NCBI GenBank assembly: GCA_963930655.1
Contig: OZ005611.1
Location: 19,827,001-19,891,000, forward strand
Reading direction: 5' to 3'
From: Myrica gale
Taxonomy: Eukaryota; Streptophyta; Magnoliopsida; Fagales; Myricaceae
Length of the DNA: 64,000 nt
Shown piece after piece: positions 40,531 through 52,227 of the stretch. The notes beneath the pieces were generated by a model that saw only the letters and a list, made by a program, of their open reading frames with translations, ran no database searches and had not been told where the DNA came from. The translations under genes were made by a program, and so were the position numbers. Numbering within the stretch: the first letter of the stretch is position 1; each line of letters opens with the position of its first letter.

Positions 40531-43500
40531 AAGTTGTAGCAAAGAAAAAAGGAGACAAAATCCAACCCTCAGCTAACAGAGCAATCCTCCACGACCCCAC
40601 CCAAACCCACAACCAAAAACAGTCGAAATCCCCTTTGTAAAAGGGCATATTGTTGTCTTTTATTGCCAAGTGACGTTGAAAATGAAACAATGAGTAACTT
40701 TTCTAAAGGATCACACCCATTTCAATTTTGAGTCTACTTTGTTATCATGACGAAAGGACAAAAAAACAACATCAGGACAAGAAATGCCGCTTATGTGCTT
40801 CGAAATTCATCTTGCGGATCTCAATTTGAGATACAATTCTTCTGATAAATCATAAAAATTGCCACTAGCAAGAATTATGCATCCCTCCCGATGTTATAAC
40901 AACTTTGTACTTTTAATGTACAAAAGCAACTATATTCGTCTTTAGCTTGAAACTGTTATCTTATGGAACAGATTTAGGCCAAGCGATATCCCTCCTAAAA
41001 GAGGCTGCAGGCAAGGCAAGTTCTATATCCCTTCAGTTAAGTTTGGTCGCGTGCATATTGAAATGGCTTCAGAAAACGACCGTGGTAGGGCATGCCAAGA
41101 GGGATGTTTGTTTTATAAAAAATTGTATGATTTTTAAGATCTTTTGATAGAATTATGAATATTTATGTAGATTAGAGTTTTATAGATTTTTGTGTAAGAC
41201 TCGTAACAAAGTTATAAAAATATTTAATTTTTATTGAAGTTTGTAAAAAAATTATAGAAAGAGATGATTTGATATAATTGTTTAATAAAAAAATATTGGC
41301 GTTAGGTAGAAAAGTATAGAGAGAGTATTTGTTAAAATTTTTCTTTGAAAAATATATTAAAATTTGTGTAAAAAGTTGTTAAAGTTTGTGCAAAAAATTT
41401 TAGTGTTTGTGTAGGTTTTTTTTAATATTTTGAATGTTTCGTTTCATAAATTTTATTGAATATATTGTATTCTAGAATACTTTTTCAAATGAGCATCTTT
41501 AAATGGAGTCATTGTTTCGAGGGTAAAAACATTCATCGAGTAATCATCTTGCTTTCTTTTTTTGAGTAAAGAGAAGAAATTCAGCCCCGACAAACTCACC
41601 GGAATATAATCCAAGTAACGTCGTAATTTTTCAAAAAGGCTATCGAAGAGTTGGGGAAAAATGCAAAGAACGTGGTGAGAAATGAAATAGGTATGGCCTA
41701 TTTAAATTACTTTATCAACAAGTTTTTTTTTCTTGAACATTATATGAGCAGAGTTTTACATGTTTGTTTGCCTAAAATTTTGGTTTCAAAATTTATAATA
41801 AAACAAACATATTTTAAATTTTTTAACTTTTACTCAAACACTTCAAAATTTTCACAAACTCCAATAAACTTCAACATTCAAAAAATTTCCAAAATTTTTA
41901 AAATATTTCCTAAAATTTCGATAAAAGTTATCGATACTCTGACTGTATATTCGAGCCATCCGGGCTTGGGCCCATTCAAGTGAAGAGTTGGGGAAGAAAG
42001 GGAAGTTGTTCTAAAACAAAGGGAAGCCTAAGCGGGTTGATTCATTAACTACATCTATAATAAATGAAGCAGCACAACGGTCGAAACCGTGCAGCCAGCA
42101 AAGAATCGGACAGAGAGCTTACTGCTTGCCAGGGCTTTCCCACTGCTAATGAACCAGCGGTATGGAGGAGGAGAAACCCAACAAAAAGTTGCCCTTTAGA
42201 CCCCAAATACAAGGAATCGCAGTAAATGCCTAACGCATGTATCTCACAGAACATAAAAACATACCCAGTTACTCACTCCTAAACTTTCAAGTGGAGGTTG
42301 GTTTGAAAGAAATTTGTAGGATTCTGATAAAACTGTGAATATTTAGGTGATGTTAAAGTTGTATTGATATGCGTTCAAAAGTTATTAAAAAAATTGATGT
42401 TTGTAAAAAAAAAGGTAATAGTGTTGTATTGGAATACGTGTGTTTTGTGATGTTTGAATGGTAAAAAAAATAGGATGCAAATCCTAAAAACAAATGGTAA
42501 ACGAACATGACCCAAATCTTATTTTCACTTGAATCATGAATGAATATGATAGATGTTCTACAATTTCTGACTTAAATTACATACTACAATTGGAAAAGAG
42601 AAACATACAGTAAATATTAAATGCGGTAGAATATACAATGTTCCAATTTTAATATGTATAGCATTAATTATTATAATAATAATATATTATGTTTGTCTCT
42701 CTCTAAATTACATGGTTCAATGTTGGAATTAGGATTCTCTGTAATTTTCTACCCGAAAATTTTATATGGATAACTTAAACAGTGTGTGATTCACCTATTG
42801 TGTCTATTTCTTTTTTAAATTGCACCTTATAATTCGAATGAAAAATTGCAGAAAATTCCAATCCCTAATTTCAATTAAGAAATGTATAGGATCTGATCCC
42901 AACTCTAACCCTACAAGGTGTACCCTCTTGAAAGGTATAATGCCTCTCTAAGTGCAAGATATTATTACTTCAAGGATGGATAAAGTTAGGTGAAGCTGTT
43001 TGAGAAACTTTTTCGAGCTGCTTGACTTGCTAATTGGGCTAACCGAATTTCATAGAAGCCAACCTATTAGCAACAATGCACATGGCATCGTCCGTCCAGA
43101 AAGAGAAAAACCACATTGCACATGGCTCATTTTTCCTTTCTTTGAGCGCACATGGATCACCTACACTAGCTTTTGAGTATAACAAAACTATGTATTGCTC
43201 TTCGGGCTTTAGTTGATGCTGTAATGGGTTTGTTACCCTTATACTTTATATCCAGTCTTGTAAGACTGACTATATTCAGCATTGTTATATTTCTTCCTGT
43301 GAAATGAATTTCATATTTAGAAAAAAAAGTATAAAAAATGAACTCGTATCTTTTCTGATATTTTCGGTAGACCACAAATTACTTTTAATATATTCACAAA
43401 CTATCAACCAATTCCGTATTCTTGTGGGAGAGCTTACAAAAAAAAAGATTTATTTTGGTGGGAGAAATGGATTCAGTATTCCTATTGATTCAATACCACT

Positions 43501-43723
43501 TTGCTTTCTGTTGGGGTCTAAGATCAAATTATGACTTGGTCGATCTTTAGAAAACACCTAGAATCTTTCCAGATCCTGTCAAAAATTCCTCCCCACTAGA
43601 CACCTTTAACAAGAACTAGTGTTCCTACTTCCTATATTTATGCTCAAATAGAGAGTTTCTAGTCTTATAGTCGGCAGTCCTACCAATATCAACCAGCAAC
43701 ACACGAAAATCCTCTCTTTATTA
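40531..43723. other. Non-coding stretch with several AT-rich MITE-like blocks
   Basis: No gene was recognised. AT-rich blocks with GTTTGTTT-type ends lie at about 41095-41460, 41755-41945 and 42290-42510. They share the style (GTTTGT, AAATTTTxATAAA) of the repeats at 6430-6640, 8228-8533 and 55355-55680 and are probably small non-autonomous elements. From 42700 to 43720 I see only AT-rich sequence with short ORFs of no recognisable homology. Confidence 0.4.
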
Positions 43724-43972
43724 GGTTTAATTGCACAAACAATCAATGTAATATTACGTTTTTATATAAACAAAAAAATCTGTAGAATAACACATTCACA
43801 AATCAGTGTGTTATCTCAGCATCTCTTGGTAGCGGATTCACTGAATGAGCATGGTGAGACTCAGATTTACCTAAACAGGTGACTTCATGAGGGACATTTG
43901 TAGAAAGTGTTATACTAGGAATTTTTTTGTAAAAAACGTAATACTACATGGACATTCTGTACAATTAAGCCA
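43724..43972. mobile_element. MITE with long terminal inverted repeats
   Basis: The left arm starts GGTTTAATTGCACAAAC. The right arm, reverse-complemented, starts GGCTTAATTGTACAGAATG. About 70 bases of each arm align (both go on to TATTACGTTTTT and AAAAAAAT), leaving a centre of about 100 bases without an ORF. This is a foldback-type MITE about 249 bases long; the superfamily was not determined. Confidence 0.65.
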
Positions 43973-44813
43973 AGTTTCTAAAAACAGAAAGGTATCAGGC
44001 TAATTATCCGCCTATAAGTCGACCATCCTTCTGATTAACTCCCCCGATAGGCACTGGGTGGCAAAGGAGGAACCAAAGAAGGCAGCCGAGTTTTAAAAAC
44101 AGTCCAAACGAACCTGGGTTGTCGCAACAGGTTGCAAACAAAAAGACCCTCTGGGCTCTGCCTTACTGCGGAATTTTCCAAAATATGCTCGTATATTTAC
44201 TGCGGATATTACCTGTAAAGGTATCCACACATTTTAGAAAGAAAAGACCCATTCCATCATACCCAAAACCTTCTATTTTGTGGTTTCTTTTTTTCTCCTT
44301 TTCACAGATTCCAAGGCTACTGCAGCGTTCAATCCGACTAAAGATGCTCTAAAAAAATCCAAAACAAGCAAAATGAAAAATCCAGATCTGAGTGGAGGCC
44401 TGCCCCATTGGACGATATTAAAGGGCAAGAAGAAGGGCAAATGGGAATGCAACAGCAACTGATAAAAGTTATTATAATCGGTCTCGTTATTTCAACACTT
44501 TCTAGAGAGAGAATTTTCATGAAGGCAAAAAGCCTAAACTCCCGCTAAACAATTTACATGAAATTACAGACAGTCACATTAAACCCACCTCCAAATTACA
44601 ACGTTACAACACCCACCACATAATAAACAAAGAAAAAAATTACAAAAGACAGGGAAGCTAAAGGGAAAAGGAGGTGGATAAAGTTAAAGTAAGATTAAAA
44701 AAAAACATCAATTAGCAGAGATCTAATACACCTAACTTTGAAGAAAAAAAAAACCTGAACTGTCTCTCTCTCTCTCTCTCCTGTCTCTCATTCTTCTTAA
44801 TCTCTGAGCTAAC
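43973..44813. other. Flank and 3' UTR of the HMGA gene
   Basis: Minus-strand 3' UTR of the HMGA gene should occupy about 44500-44813. It contains a (CT)n microsatellite at 44763-44781 (GA on the transcript). Further left no coding sequence was recognised. Confidence 0.4.
44763..44781. repeat. (TC)n microsatellite in the HMGA 3' UTR
   Basis: A pure TC dinucleotide tract followed by interrupted CTGTCTCTC units, about 33-51 bases downstream of the HMGA stop codon on the minus strand. Confidence 0.8.
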
Positions 44814-45490
44814 TCAACACCCAACCGGCGCCACAGCCGGCTTAACCTTCGGCGGCCTTCCCCTCCCTCTCCGTGCTCCACCAGCAGGAGCTGCAGCTGC
44901 CGAACTCGAAGTAGAAGCTGTCTTGGCCTTTTTGGGTGGACGGCCACGTGGCCTGCCACTCCCGGAAGACGCCTTTGCCTTGGGCGCTGCCGGCGGCGAG
45001 AAGGGGTCTCTAGGCTTGGGCGGACGCCCCCGAGGCCTAGGTGGCAAGACAACAGCTCCAGATGGGAGCGGCTCCTTCGGCTTCGGCGGGCGGCCGCGTC
45101 CACGCTTCGGGGGCGCGTTGGGGTCGGGCTTCATGTAGTTGTTCTTGATCAGAACGAGTTGGCCGCTCTGCTTCATCTTGGTGAGGTGATGCGAGAGCAG
45201 CGTCGAGTGAGCCGCCGCCAGATCCGTGTAAGTGGACTCAATATACCTGGAGATAGCCGACTTGTTCGAGCCGTTCTTGTCGTCTAGAGCCTCGATCGCA
45301 GCCATAATCATCTGGAAAATAAAAAAGTAACTCCAAATCATCAGCTTAGCAGAAATTAAACCAAAAGGACAATCAAAAACCATTTGGATGGTAGTAAAGA
45401 AATTGTTGGTACCTCAGGGTACTGAGGAAGAGAGGGAGCTGGGGGAGGAGCTTGAGCTGGAGGAGGATTATTGTTTTCTTCAGTAGCCAT
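44814..45490 (-). CDS. HMGA-type protein: linker-histone-like domain and four AT-hooks
   Basis: Architectural chromatin protein of the nucleus that binds the minor groove of AT-rich DNA. Two exons: 45413-45490 (26 codons, MATEEN followed by a Pro/Ala/Gln-rich stretch ending LPQYPE) and 44814-45311 (165 codons plus stop), joined by a 101-base GT-AG intron (GAG|GTACC, TTTCCAG|ATG). The total is 191 residues, typical for plant HMGA. Residues about 20-90 form an H1/H5 globular domain (MIMAAIEALDDKNGSNKSAI, ISRYIE, LLSHHLTKMKQSGQL). Four AT-hooks follow: RGRGRPPK, RPRGRPPK, RPRGRPPKK and RGRGRPPK, separated by Pro/Ala/Ser linkers. The start is the first ATG in a good context (CCCATGG). Coding is GC-rich, unlike the flanks. 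A TTTAAA motif about 105 bases upstream may be the TATA box. The gene looks intact. Confidence 0.95.
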
Positions 45491-45592
45491 GGGAGATCTT
45501 TTACAGAGGGAGACAGACAGAGAGTGAGTGAGAGGACGGTACTGCAGGCTTGGTGGTAAGAGGGACGCAGGTTGAGTGTGTGTTAAGGGGCT

Positions 45593-45604
45593 GGATTTAA
45601 AAGG
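45593..45604 (-). promoter_or_regulatory. Possible TATA-like element of the HMGA gene
   Basis: On the minus strand the sequence reads CCTTTTAAATCC, about 103-114 bases before the ATG at 45490. It is only a weak match and is supported by position alone. Confidence 0.3.
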
Positions 45605-45619
45605 GCCGTTTATTGAGGT

Positions 45620-46499
45620 TCGGATCGAGGGAAAAGAGAAGGTAGCTGGGAGCCGCGGTGAGATCGGACGGGTAGGGGTTGTGATTTTTGCCGAAAATCT
45701 AACGGCTGCGCTTTCTTTGTTAAGGAATCACACGGATTGATGACGTGTGTGGAGACTCGCTTGGGGTTTTGGACATCTGAGCGAGTCTAATTACGAGGAT
45801 GTCCCTTATTTTGAATTCGTCACATATATAGGGCGTTTCGAATCATTCCTTGAAGATTGCAAGAGGGTAAGCTCAGAAAAACACCACGTTTCAGAAGACC
45901 ATTGGTTGGAATTTCGTGAGTCTAATAAGCGGAAGATGAATTTCTGAAATTAACGAATAGGACATTGACATGAGATTATGTTCGTGTAGACTTAACCTTT
46001 TTTGATCTTTTTTGGGGGATATAAAGGTATCGGATCGGGCATCCGAGTGCGGAAAGCGGGGCCCACACATAGGTCCCGCATCCAGGGGACAGAGGCGCGG
46101 TTGTGTGTGTCGGATGTGGAACTTGTTACGGTGCGACACAGAGTTAAAGGATAAAATTGTTGGCGAGTGTTTCGTTGAGTTCTGCAAATTTTGACAGTCC
46201 ACACCTACGGGGCTACGAGCACTCCGTCTCCATCTCTCAGAACTCGAAGATATAGAGCACCGTACAGAGCTTTAAATCCGATTGATGTTTTATGGATAGA
46301 TTCCTCCCAGGAAAACGCTAAAGACAAATACGAGCAGCAGCTGCAGCAAAAGGATTTTCTGTACGGTGTTTGAGGAACCAAACGCTAATTTTTCCTCACA
46401 TTTTCTCGCAAATACTTTTTTTTTTTTATATAAATTTAATTATTAAAAAATAATCTATTAAATAATCACTTCTATGCAACATGGAAACTTCCATTAAAC
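45620..46499. other. Intergenic sequence upstream of the HMGA gene
   Basis: Includes a GC-richer patch at 46030-46110. Short ORFs on both strands have no recognisable homology. No RNA gene was seen. Confidence 0.4.
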
Positions 46500-46819
46500 A
46501 ACCAATAAGGTAAAAACAGCAGTCATCACAGGTTTACAATCTTGGGAGATATATCGTCAGACCGAAAATTCCCAAATAATACATGGTTCATCTCCCATTT
46601 AGCTAAATTGTGCACCAGAAAATTCCCTTCCCATGGTGTCTAAACTAGTTTCCAATGAACATGCTCCTTTAGTCGCTTCTTAATGGTTTCCACTTCACCT
46701 TCGATCATCCAACCAGGGAATCTATCCAAACTTGAAACTAACCACCAACTCAAGAGAGTCACCCACTATTAAAACGTCCCTCCCTGTTTGTTCCTCTGCC
46801 AAAGAGAAAGCCAGCCAAG

Positions 46820-47126
46820 TAGAAGCGGATGCAGGGGTGGCCCTGGGCGGCCGCAACCATTAGACCGGCAAAAAAAAATTACATTATAAGTTGGTCTGGG
46901 CCTATGGGAGCCCGATCCCCATAGGCCCAGACCAACCCTGGAGCACCTGGGACTTTGGGAGCTCGACCCCCATTGGCCCAAGCCATCCAAATATTTCCCT
47001 TCAGGGGCCCAGATTCTTTATTTTTTAACCGGCAGAGAGTGAAACGATGTCGTTTCACCCTCTGCCTTAAACAAAAATCAAAACGTGTTTTCTCTCTCGT
47101 CTCGACCCATCTCTATCTCTACTGGT

Positions 47127-47181
<55 letters not shown>

Positions 47182-48796
47182 GCCCACCGTCGTACCACAC
47201 CACCGTGCCCACTGCGCCGACGCCGTTTTCCACCTCCCACCCCCGCTTGCGCCGCACCACCGCCTGCTCTACACCGATGCCCGCAGCAGTGCAACACCAG
47301 CGTCCAGCGCACCCGATCGGCACCAGCCCAGCCGTGAGCCGCCGCGTCCGCCGCCCAGGCAAGATTCTCTCTCTCCAGACGGTGTCCGGTCCCGACTCCC
47401 TCATCTGTGAGAATTCCGCATTCCCTTAAGCGAGGCAGTATTGGGTGAGTTCTGATGAAACTTTTGGGGATGAAATGGTGAAGTTTTGGTCTTAATTGTG
47501 GTGAATTCGTGGCGATTGATCTTGAGTTAGGAGTTTTTCCTTGGTTTACCGTAGCTAGATTCTGAGTATTTTACATTGGGCTTCGGATTGGTCTATATTA
47601 GGGTCGGATGAAACCTCTTTAAATTTGCTTGAATTGCCTTTGAATTGGATAAAACTAGGATTGTTAAGTTGTGATTGAACACGGAATTTTTTGAAATGTA
47701 CTACATGAGCAGATTAGTGACTTTTGGTAGTGGACAATTTGCACTGGGTTTTATGTTGTCGTCTATTTGGCACATACAGTTCAATTTTGCCCCCTTTTGG
47801 AATTTTTTGATTTGCTTTAAACTAAGGGATAATTTGGTGAATGATATGTTGGGTTATGTATGTAGGGAGTTGTACTGTATGAGCTTAATTTATGTTGGTT
47901 TGTTCGTTTGGTGAGCATATGGTTATGGATGGATGTTGATTCATGCAAAATATCAAAATTCCACTGAATTTGTCTTAAATGGGCAGTGAGGGCAGATTTA
48001 GGGCAATTAGATTATGGCAGATTTAGGACAATTAGATTTAGGGCAATTTATTGAACAATTTGGGCAATGTATAGTTAACAGCAAATTCTCCATACATACT
48101 GTTATAGGAATTATAATGCATAGTCAATTTCTTTACACCTCTTAGATTGCATATAGTTGACTGATTGACTCACTTGGACACAATTTCTTTAAGTTGATGC
48201 TATCACAAAGATCAATGTATGGAATAAAGAGAAATTGGCAAGGAAATCCATGTGCTCCTAAAGCATACTTTTGGGAATGTCTAAATTGCAGCTATGATGA
48301 TTCTAATCCTCCCAGAATCACATCCTTGTAAGTTGATTATGGTATAAACTTTGTGAGTTGTGAAATTGTTGGAGGATCAGATTGGATTGGTTTTGATATT
48401 TGTGAGTTGTGAAATTGTTGGAGGATGAGATTGAATTGATTTTGATATTTATGGTTTGTGAAATTGTTGGAGGATGATATTGAATTGATTTGGAATTTAG
48501 ATATATGTGATTTGTGAAATTGTTTATTTTAATTGGTTTGTGAAATTGTTTTCATATTTGAATAATTTGATTGTAATATCAATTAAATGCAACGTAATTA
48601 GATTATCGCATTCGTTTAACGTGTCGTACACATAATAGTACGGTACGTGTATTCTATTATTTTTAATGTTTTTAGTCTTTAATTTTTGATATTGTAACTT
48701 TAAGAAAATTGTTTGCATTACGAAGAAATTTTTTTTTTTTGTCATTTTGCATGTAAAGTTCGACCCCCATGAAAATCGATCCTGGATCCGCCACTG
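46820..48796. mobile_element. hAT element in a LINE, with a near-perfect 8-bp target duplication
   Basis: Flanked by CAGCCAAG (46812-46819) and CAGCCTAG (48797-48804), a 7-of-8 match. The right end reverse-complemented reads CAGTGGCGGATCCAGGAT. The left end reads TAGAAGCGGATGCAGGGG, a diverged version. It shares GTGAAACGATGTCGTTTCAC-like and AT-rich internal blocks with the element at 23139-24618, so both belong to one hAT family. Between 47090 and 47430 is a C-rich segment with a long (CT)n tract. No transposase block was recognised, so this copy is non-autonomous. Confidence 0.78.
47131..47180. repeat. (CT)n microsatellite, about 22 units
   Basis: Pure CT repeats occupying roughly 47135-47178 inside the hAT element. 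They open artificial Ser/Leu- and Arg/Glu-repeat reading frames on both strands that should not be taken as genes. Confidence 0.9.
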
Positions 48797-49595
48797 CAGC
48801 CTAGCAGCAATGAAATAGGCTGGTTCGCAAAAGCTGTAGTGATGAGAGGCCAGGGTCCAGTCCTCCATAGGGTGGTGCTAGTCGGACATCCCAAGAATAG
48901 ATGTTCCATAGTTTCCTGATCAGCTTGACATATTGGACAGCCTATAGCCACCAAATCATGAACCTAAGAGAGATGACCCAACTGCCCGCAAATAGGAAGA
49001 GCATTTGTTGCCACCTTCCAAAGTACCAATTTCAGCCGGTACTGCACTTTTAACATCCAACATTTCTTCCATTTATTTGAGGATCTCTCCTAATTCCAGG
49101 AACCTCCGTCTCTGGCCATGCAAATATGCAAACTTTACAGTTAAAATACTTTTTGGATTAAGGATCCATCTTGGAACGTCAACTTGTATAATCTGTGAAA
49201 GAGGAATACTAAGAATGGCAAATGAAGATTATTCCACGAAAATTTCCCGAATCAAAGGTTCCTTCCAACTCTTGCTTGTCTTATTAATAAGATTTTGAAC
49301 TCTATTTATATTCCTATCCACAACATCTCCCAATTTTGAATGGGGAATAAAACCCAGTATCTCTGAAACACAAGAGTCGCACCAGATATTAATCTTAGCA
49401 CAACCTTTAACTCCCCAACAGAAGCCCGCTTCAATAATATCCCTTATCTACAACATGCTTTACCGTATCCATGATGCTCCCCTAGAAGCATTAGCTGCCA
49501 GAAAATTGGAAACCTCTACAATCCTTTTCCCCAAAGGTCTTAACACATAAACTAACCTTCTGTCTCATCATTCCCCACCCCAATCTCGCTATAAG
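48797..49595 (-). pseudogene. LINE relic: zf-RVT and connector region
   Basis: Minus-strand reading at 48954-48800 gives GCPICQADQETMEHLFLGCPT, a zinc-binding Cys-x2-Cys...His...Cys arrangement of zf-RVT (PF13966), followed by LWRTGPW-like sequence. Upstream pieces include LNPKSILTVKFAYLHG (about 49155-49110). The frame is broken and the segment ends at the hAT insertion at 49596. Confidence 0.8.
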
Positions 49596-50627
49596 TAGAG
49601 GTGTTCACTGGTACCGGCGATGGGCCGGTTAACCTCCATCGGCACCGGTATCGCCAACGACCACCGTCAGGAGGTTCACCGCCAGAGTCGCTTTTTTTTA
49701 AAAAAAAAAAATGTTATACGACATCGTTTTAACCCTAAAGCCTTAGGGTTTTTTTTGCTTCCCCACGACCCCAACCCCCCGAGTTTGTCTGCCCTTCCAG
49801 CCCGCCTCCTCGAGACCTCAGCCCTCCCGACGCCCCTCCGGCCTAGTGCACCTCGCCGTTTACCACTGTCCTCCACATCGTCAGCCGTCTACCACCGTCG
49901 ATCTCAGCCTCGGCGTCTCACGATAACTCTCTTTCCCTCTCTTTCCTTTTCTCAATTTCTCTTGCTACTCTATCTCTCTCTCGCGTTCAACTCTTTTTCT
50001 TCGGCTAGCAGCCACTGTACAATATTCACTATATTCCTTTTTTATTTCATAATTTGTTTTAGATCTTTGTTTAGATTATGAATCATTATATTCTTCTATT
50101 TTTTTATTTTTAGATCAATGTGCAATTTGTTTTATATTATAGCCTACATGTTTAGATTTTTATATGCTATTGGTTCAATTGGGAATCTACGAGGTTCAAT
50201 TAGGTACAAATTGAAATATTTGATGGGTTACTTTCACAAAGTTAGTTGAGTAATGGTAGTGTTGCTTAGGGGTCATACTACATGTTTAGATTTTTATCTG
50301 CATGTCGATTGTCGTGCATGGTAGTGTTGTTTTGGAGCCATGCTCTTTCCTTTACGTCCATTTCAAATTTTCAAGATCCTCATATTGAATACTACCACAA
50401 TATTACAGTCATCCATCTACTAAAGTTTCCGTGGACTAAACCAATTTCGTGGCCCAAATGGTCCAAAAGGGCTCAAAAAGTGGCCTAAAAATCGAGCCTA
50501 GCGGTGGTAGCGGTCATATGTTACAACCGGTGCCAGTGCAGGTGGTAACATATTCATCACCGCCACTAGCGGTGGGGGTGGCAGTGGGAGGCATAACCGC
50601 CACCGCCACCGCTAATGCACACCCCTA
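49596..50627. mobile_element. Non-autonomous hAT element, 1,032 bp, with a perfect 8-bp target duplication
   Basis: The perfect duplication GCTATAAG lies at 49588-49595 and 50628-50635. Terminal inverted repeats are TAGAGGTGTTCA on the left and TAGGGGTGTGCA (reverse complement) on the right, 10 of 12 matching. Subterminal sequence is rich in GGTACCGG/GGGCCGG on the left and GGTGGCGGT-type units on the right. The interior has a TC-rich, Pro/Ser-like segment (49740-49990) but no transposase. Inserted in the minus-strand LINE; removing it restores the LINE order. Confidence 0.9.
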
Positions 50628-51017
50628 GCTATAAGTGTCCGGTTTAAATCTTTCATCCACCTCAACCTAATCTCATTCCATTGCTTTGGTTAACAGATAT
50701 TCTCCCATGCTTTTGGATGGAAGCGCCGGTGCGAACCGTCAAACCCACACCAAACGTTTCTGACTCTCCCGTCAATATCCCCTGAAAAACAACTATCGCA
50801 AAATAAAAACTGACATGTAATAAGAGGAAAGAGCAGTCGCTACCAATTGTAACAGAACCATCCACCATTTATGTGATAAAGACCGAGCTTTCCAACCCAC
50901 TAATCAGTTGCTCACCTTTTCCTTGAATTTCCTTACAAGCCTGACTCTTTGAGCGAGGGATGCACAAAGGCAAACCAAGGTATTCTCTAGTTGGGACTAC
51001 CTATAGCTGAAGGATGC

Positions 51018-51622
51018 TCAAAATGAGGTCTTTTTGTTCTTGCCATGTTGTGACTGAAATGAATAAATGATATGTTGAGGTTAATAACCTACCCAGACCA
51101 TCCAGCATAAGTCACCAAACACTGCTGCGAATTCCCAACTTCTCTCGCATTTGCTCTATTAGAAAAGCATGACATCATCAACAAATAATATTTGAGATCG
51201 AGGGTGCAGAACCAACAATCTTAACTCCATGAATTTTTCCACGCTCTTCTTCATTCTGGATCAACCTTGTAAGCACTTATGTTACAAAAACGAATAAGAA
51301 AGGGGAAAGAGGATTCTGGATTCTCCTGTCTAAGACCACGACTAGGCTTCAAACAACCATAGGGAGCTCTATTTAACATAATCGAAAACAACATGGTCGA
51401 AATACACTAATGAATCCATTACCACTATTTCGCACTAAATCCAAAACATTGCAGAACCTTCATGAGAAAATTCTAATCTACCTTGTCATAGGCTTTTCCT
51501 ATATCCACTTTGACAGATAGCAAGCCTACCCTCCCACATTTTCTATTCAGAGTTAACATAGCTCATGGACCAAGATAATGTTATCCGAGATATGCCTGTT
51601 AGGGACAAACTCATTTTGGTTA
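51018..51622. repeat. Tandem duplication, copy 1 (605 bp) in the LINE reverse transcriptase
   Basis: Matches 51623-52227 with an exact offset of 605 bases. Only a few substitutions were noticed, such as GTGCAGAACC here and GTGTAGAACC in copy 2. Head-to-tail, no spacer. Confidence 0.92.
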
Positions 51623-52227
51623 TCAAAATGAGGTCTTTTTGTTCTTGCCATGTTGTGACTGAAATGAATAAATGATATGTTGAGGTTAATAACCTACCCA
51701 GACCATCCAGCATAAGTCACCAAACACTGCTGCGAATTCCCAACTTCTCTCGCATTTGCTCTATTAGAAAAGCATGACATCATCAACAAATAATATTTGA
51801 GATCGAGGGTGTAGAACCAACAATCTTAACTCCATGAATTTTTCCACGCTCTTCTTCATTCTGGATCAACCTTGTAAGCACTTATGTTACAAAAACGAAT
51901 AAGAAAGGGGAAAGAGGATTCTGGATTCTCCTGTCTAAGACCACGACTAGGCTTCAAACAACCATAGGGAGCTCTATTTAACATAATCGAAAACAACATG
52001 GTCGAAATACACTAATGAATCCATTACCACTATTTCGCACTAAATCCAAAACATTGTAGAACCTTCATGAGAAAATTCTAATCTACCTTGTCATAGGCTT
52101 TTCCTATATCCACTTTGACAGATAGCAAGCCTACCCTCCCACATTTTCTATTCAGAGTTAACATAGCTCATGGACCAAGATAATGTTATCCGAGATATGC
52201 CTGTTAGGGACAAACTCATTTTGGTTA
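51623..52227. repeat. Tandem duplication, copy 2 (605 bp) in the LINE reverse transcriptase
   Basis: Second unit of the duplication. The junction at 51616-51630 reads TTGGTTAT then CAAAATG, while at the far end TTGGTTAT is followed by TAGAGACC. Very high identity shows it arose long after the LINE died. Confidence 0.92.

Noticed and set aside
42045..43534. Several short ORFs on both strands
   Set aside because: No recognisable domain, splice context or conservation signal; expected by chance in AT-rich DNA.
44923..45138. Plus-strand ORF opposite HMGA
   Set aside because: Antisense shadow of the GC-rich AT-hook coding sequence.
47067..47430. Overlapping ORFs on both strands rich in Ser/Leu or Arg/Glu
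   Set aside because: They are opened by the (CT)n microsatellite and C-rich hAT interior; frames overlap on both strands and show no domain.
49620..50081. 153-codon Pro/Ser-rich plus-strand ORF in the hAT element
   Set aside because: Low-complexity reading of a TC-rich, CCG-rich non-autonomous element; no transposase motifs.
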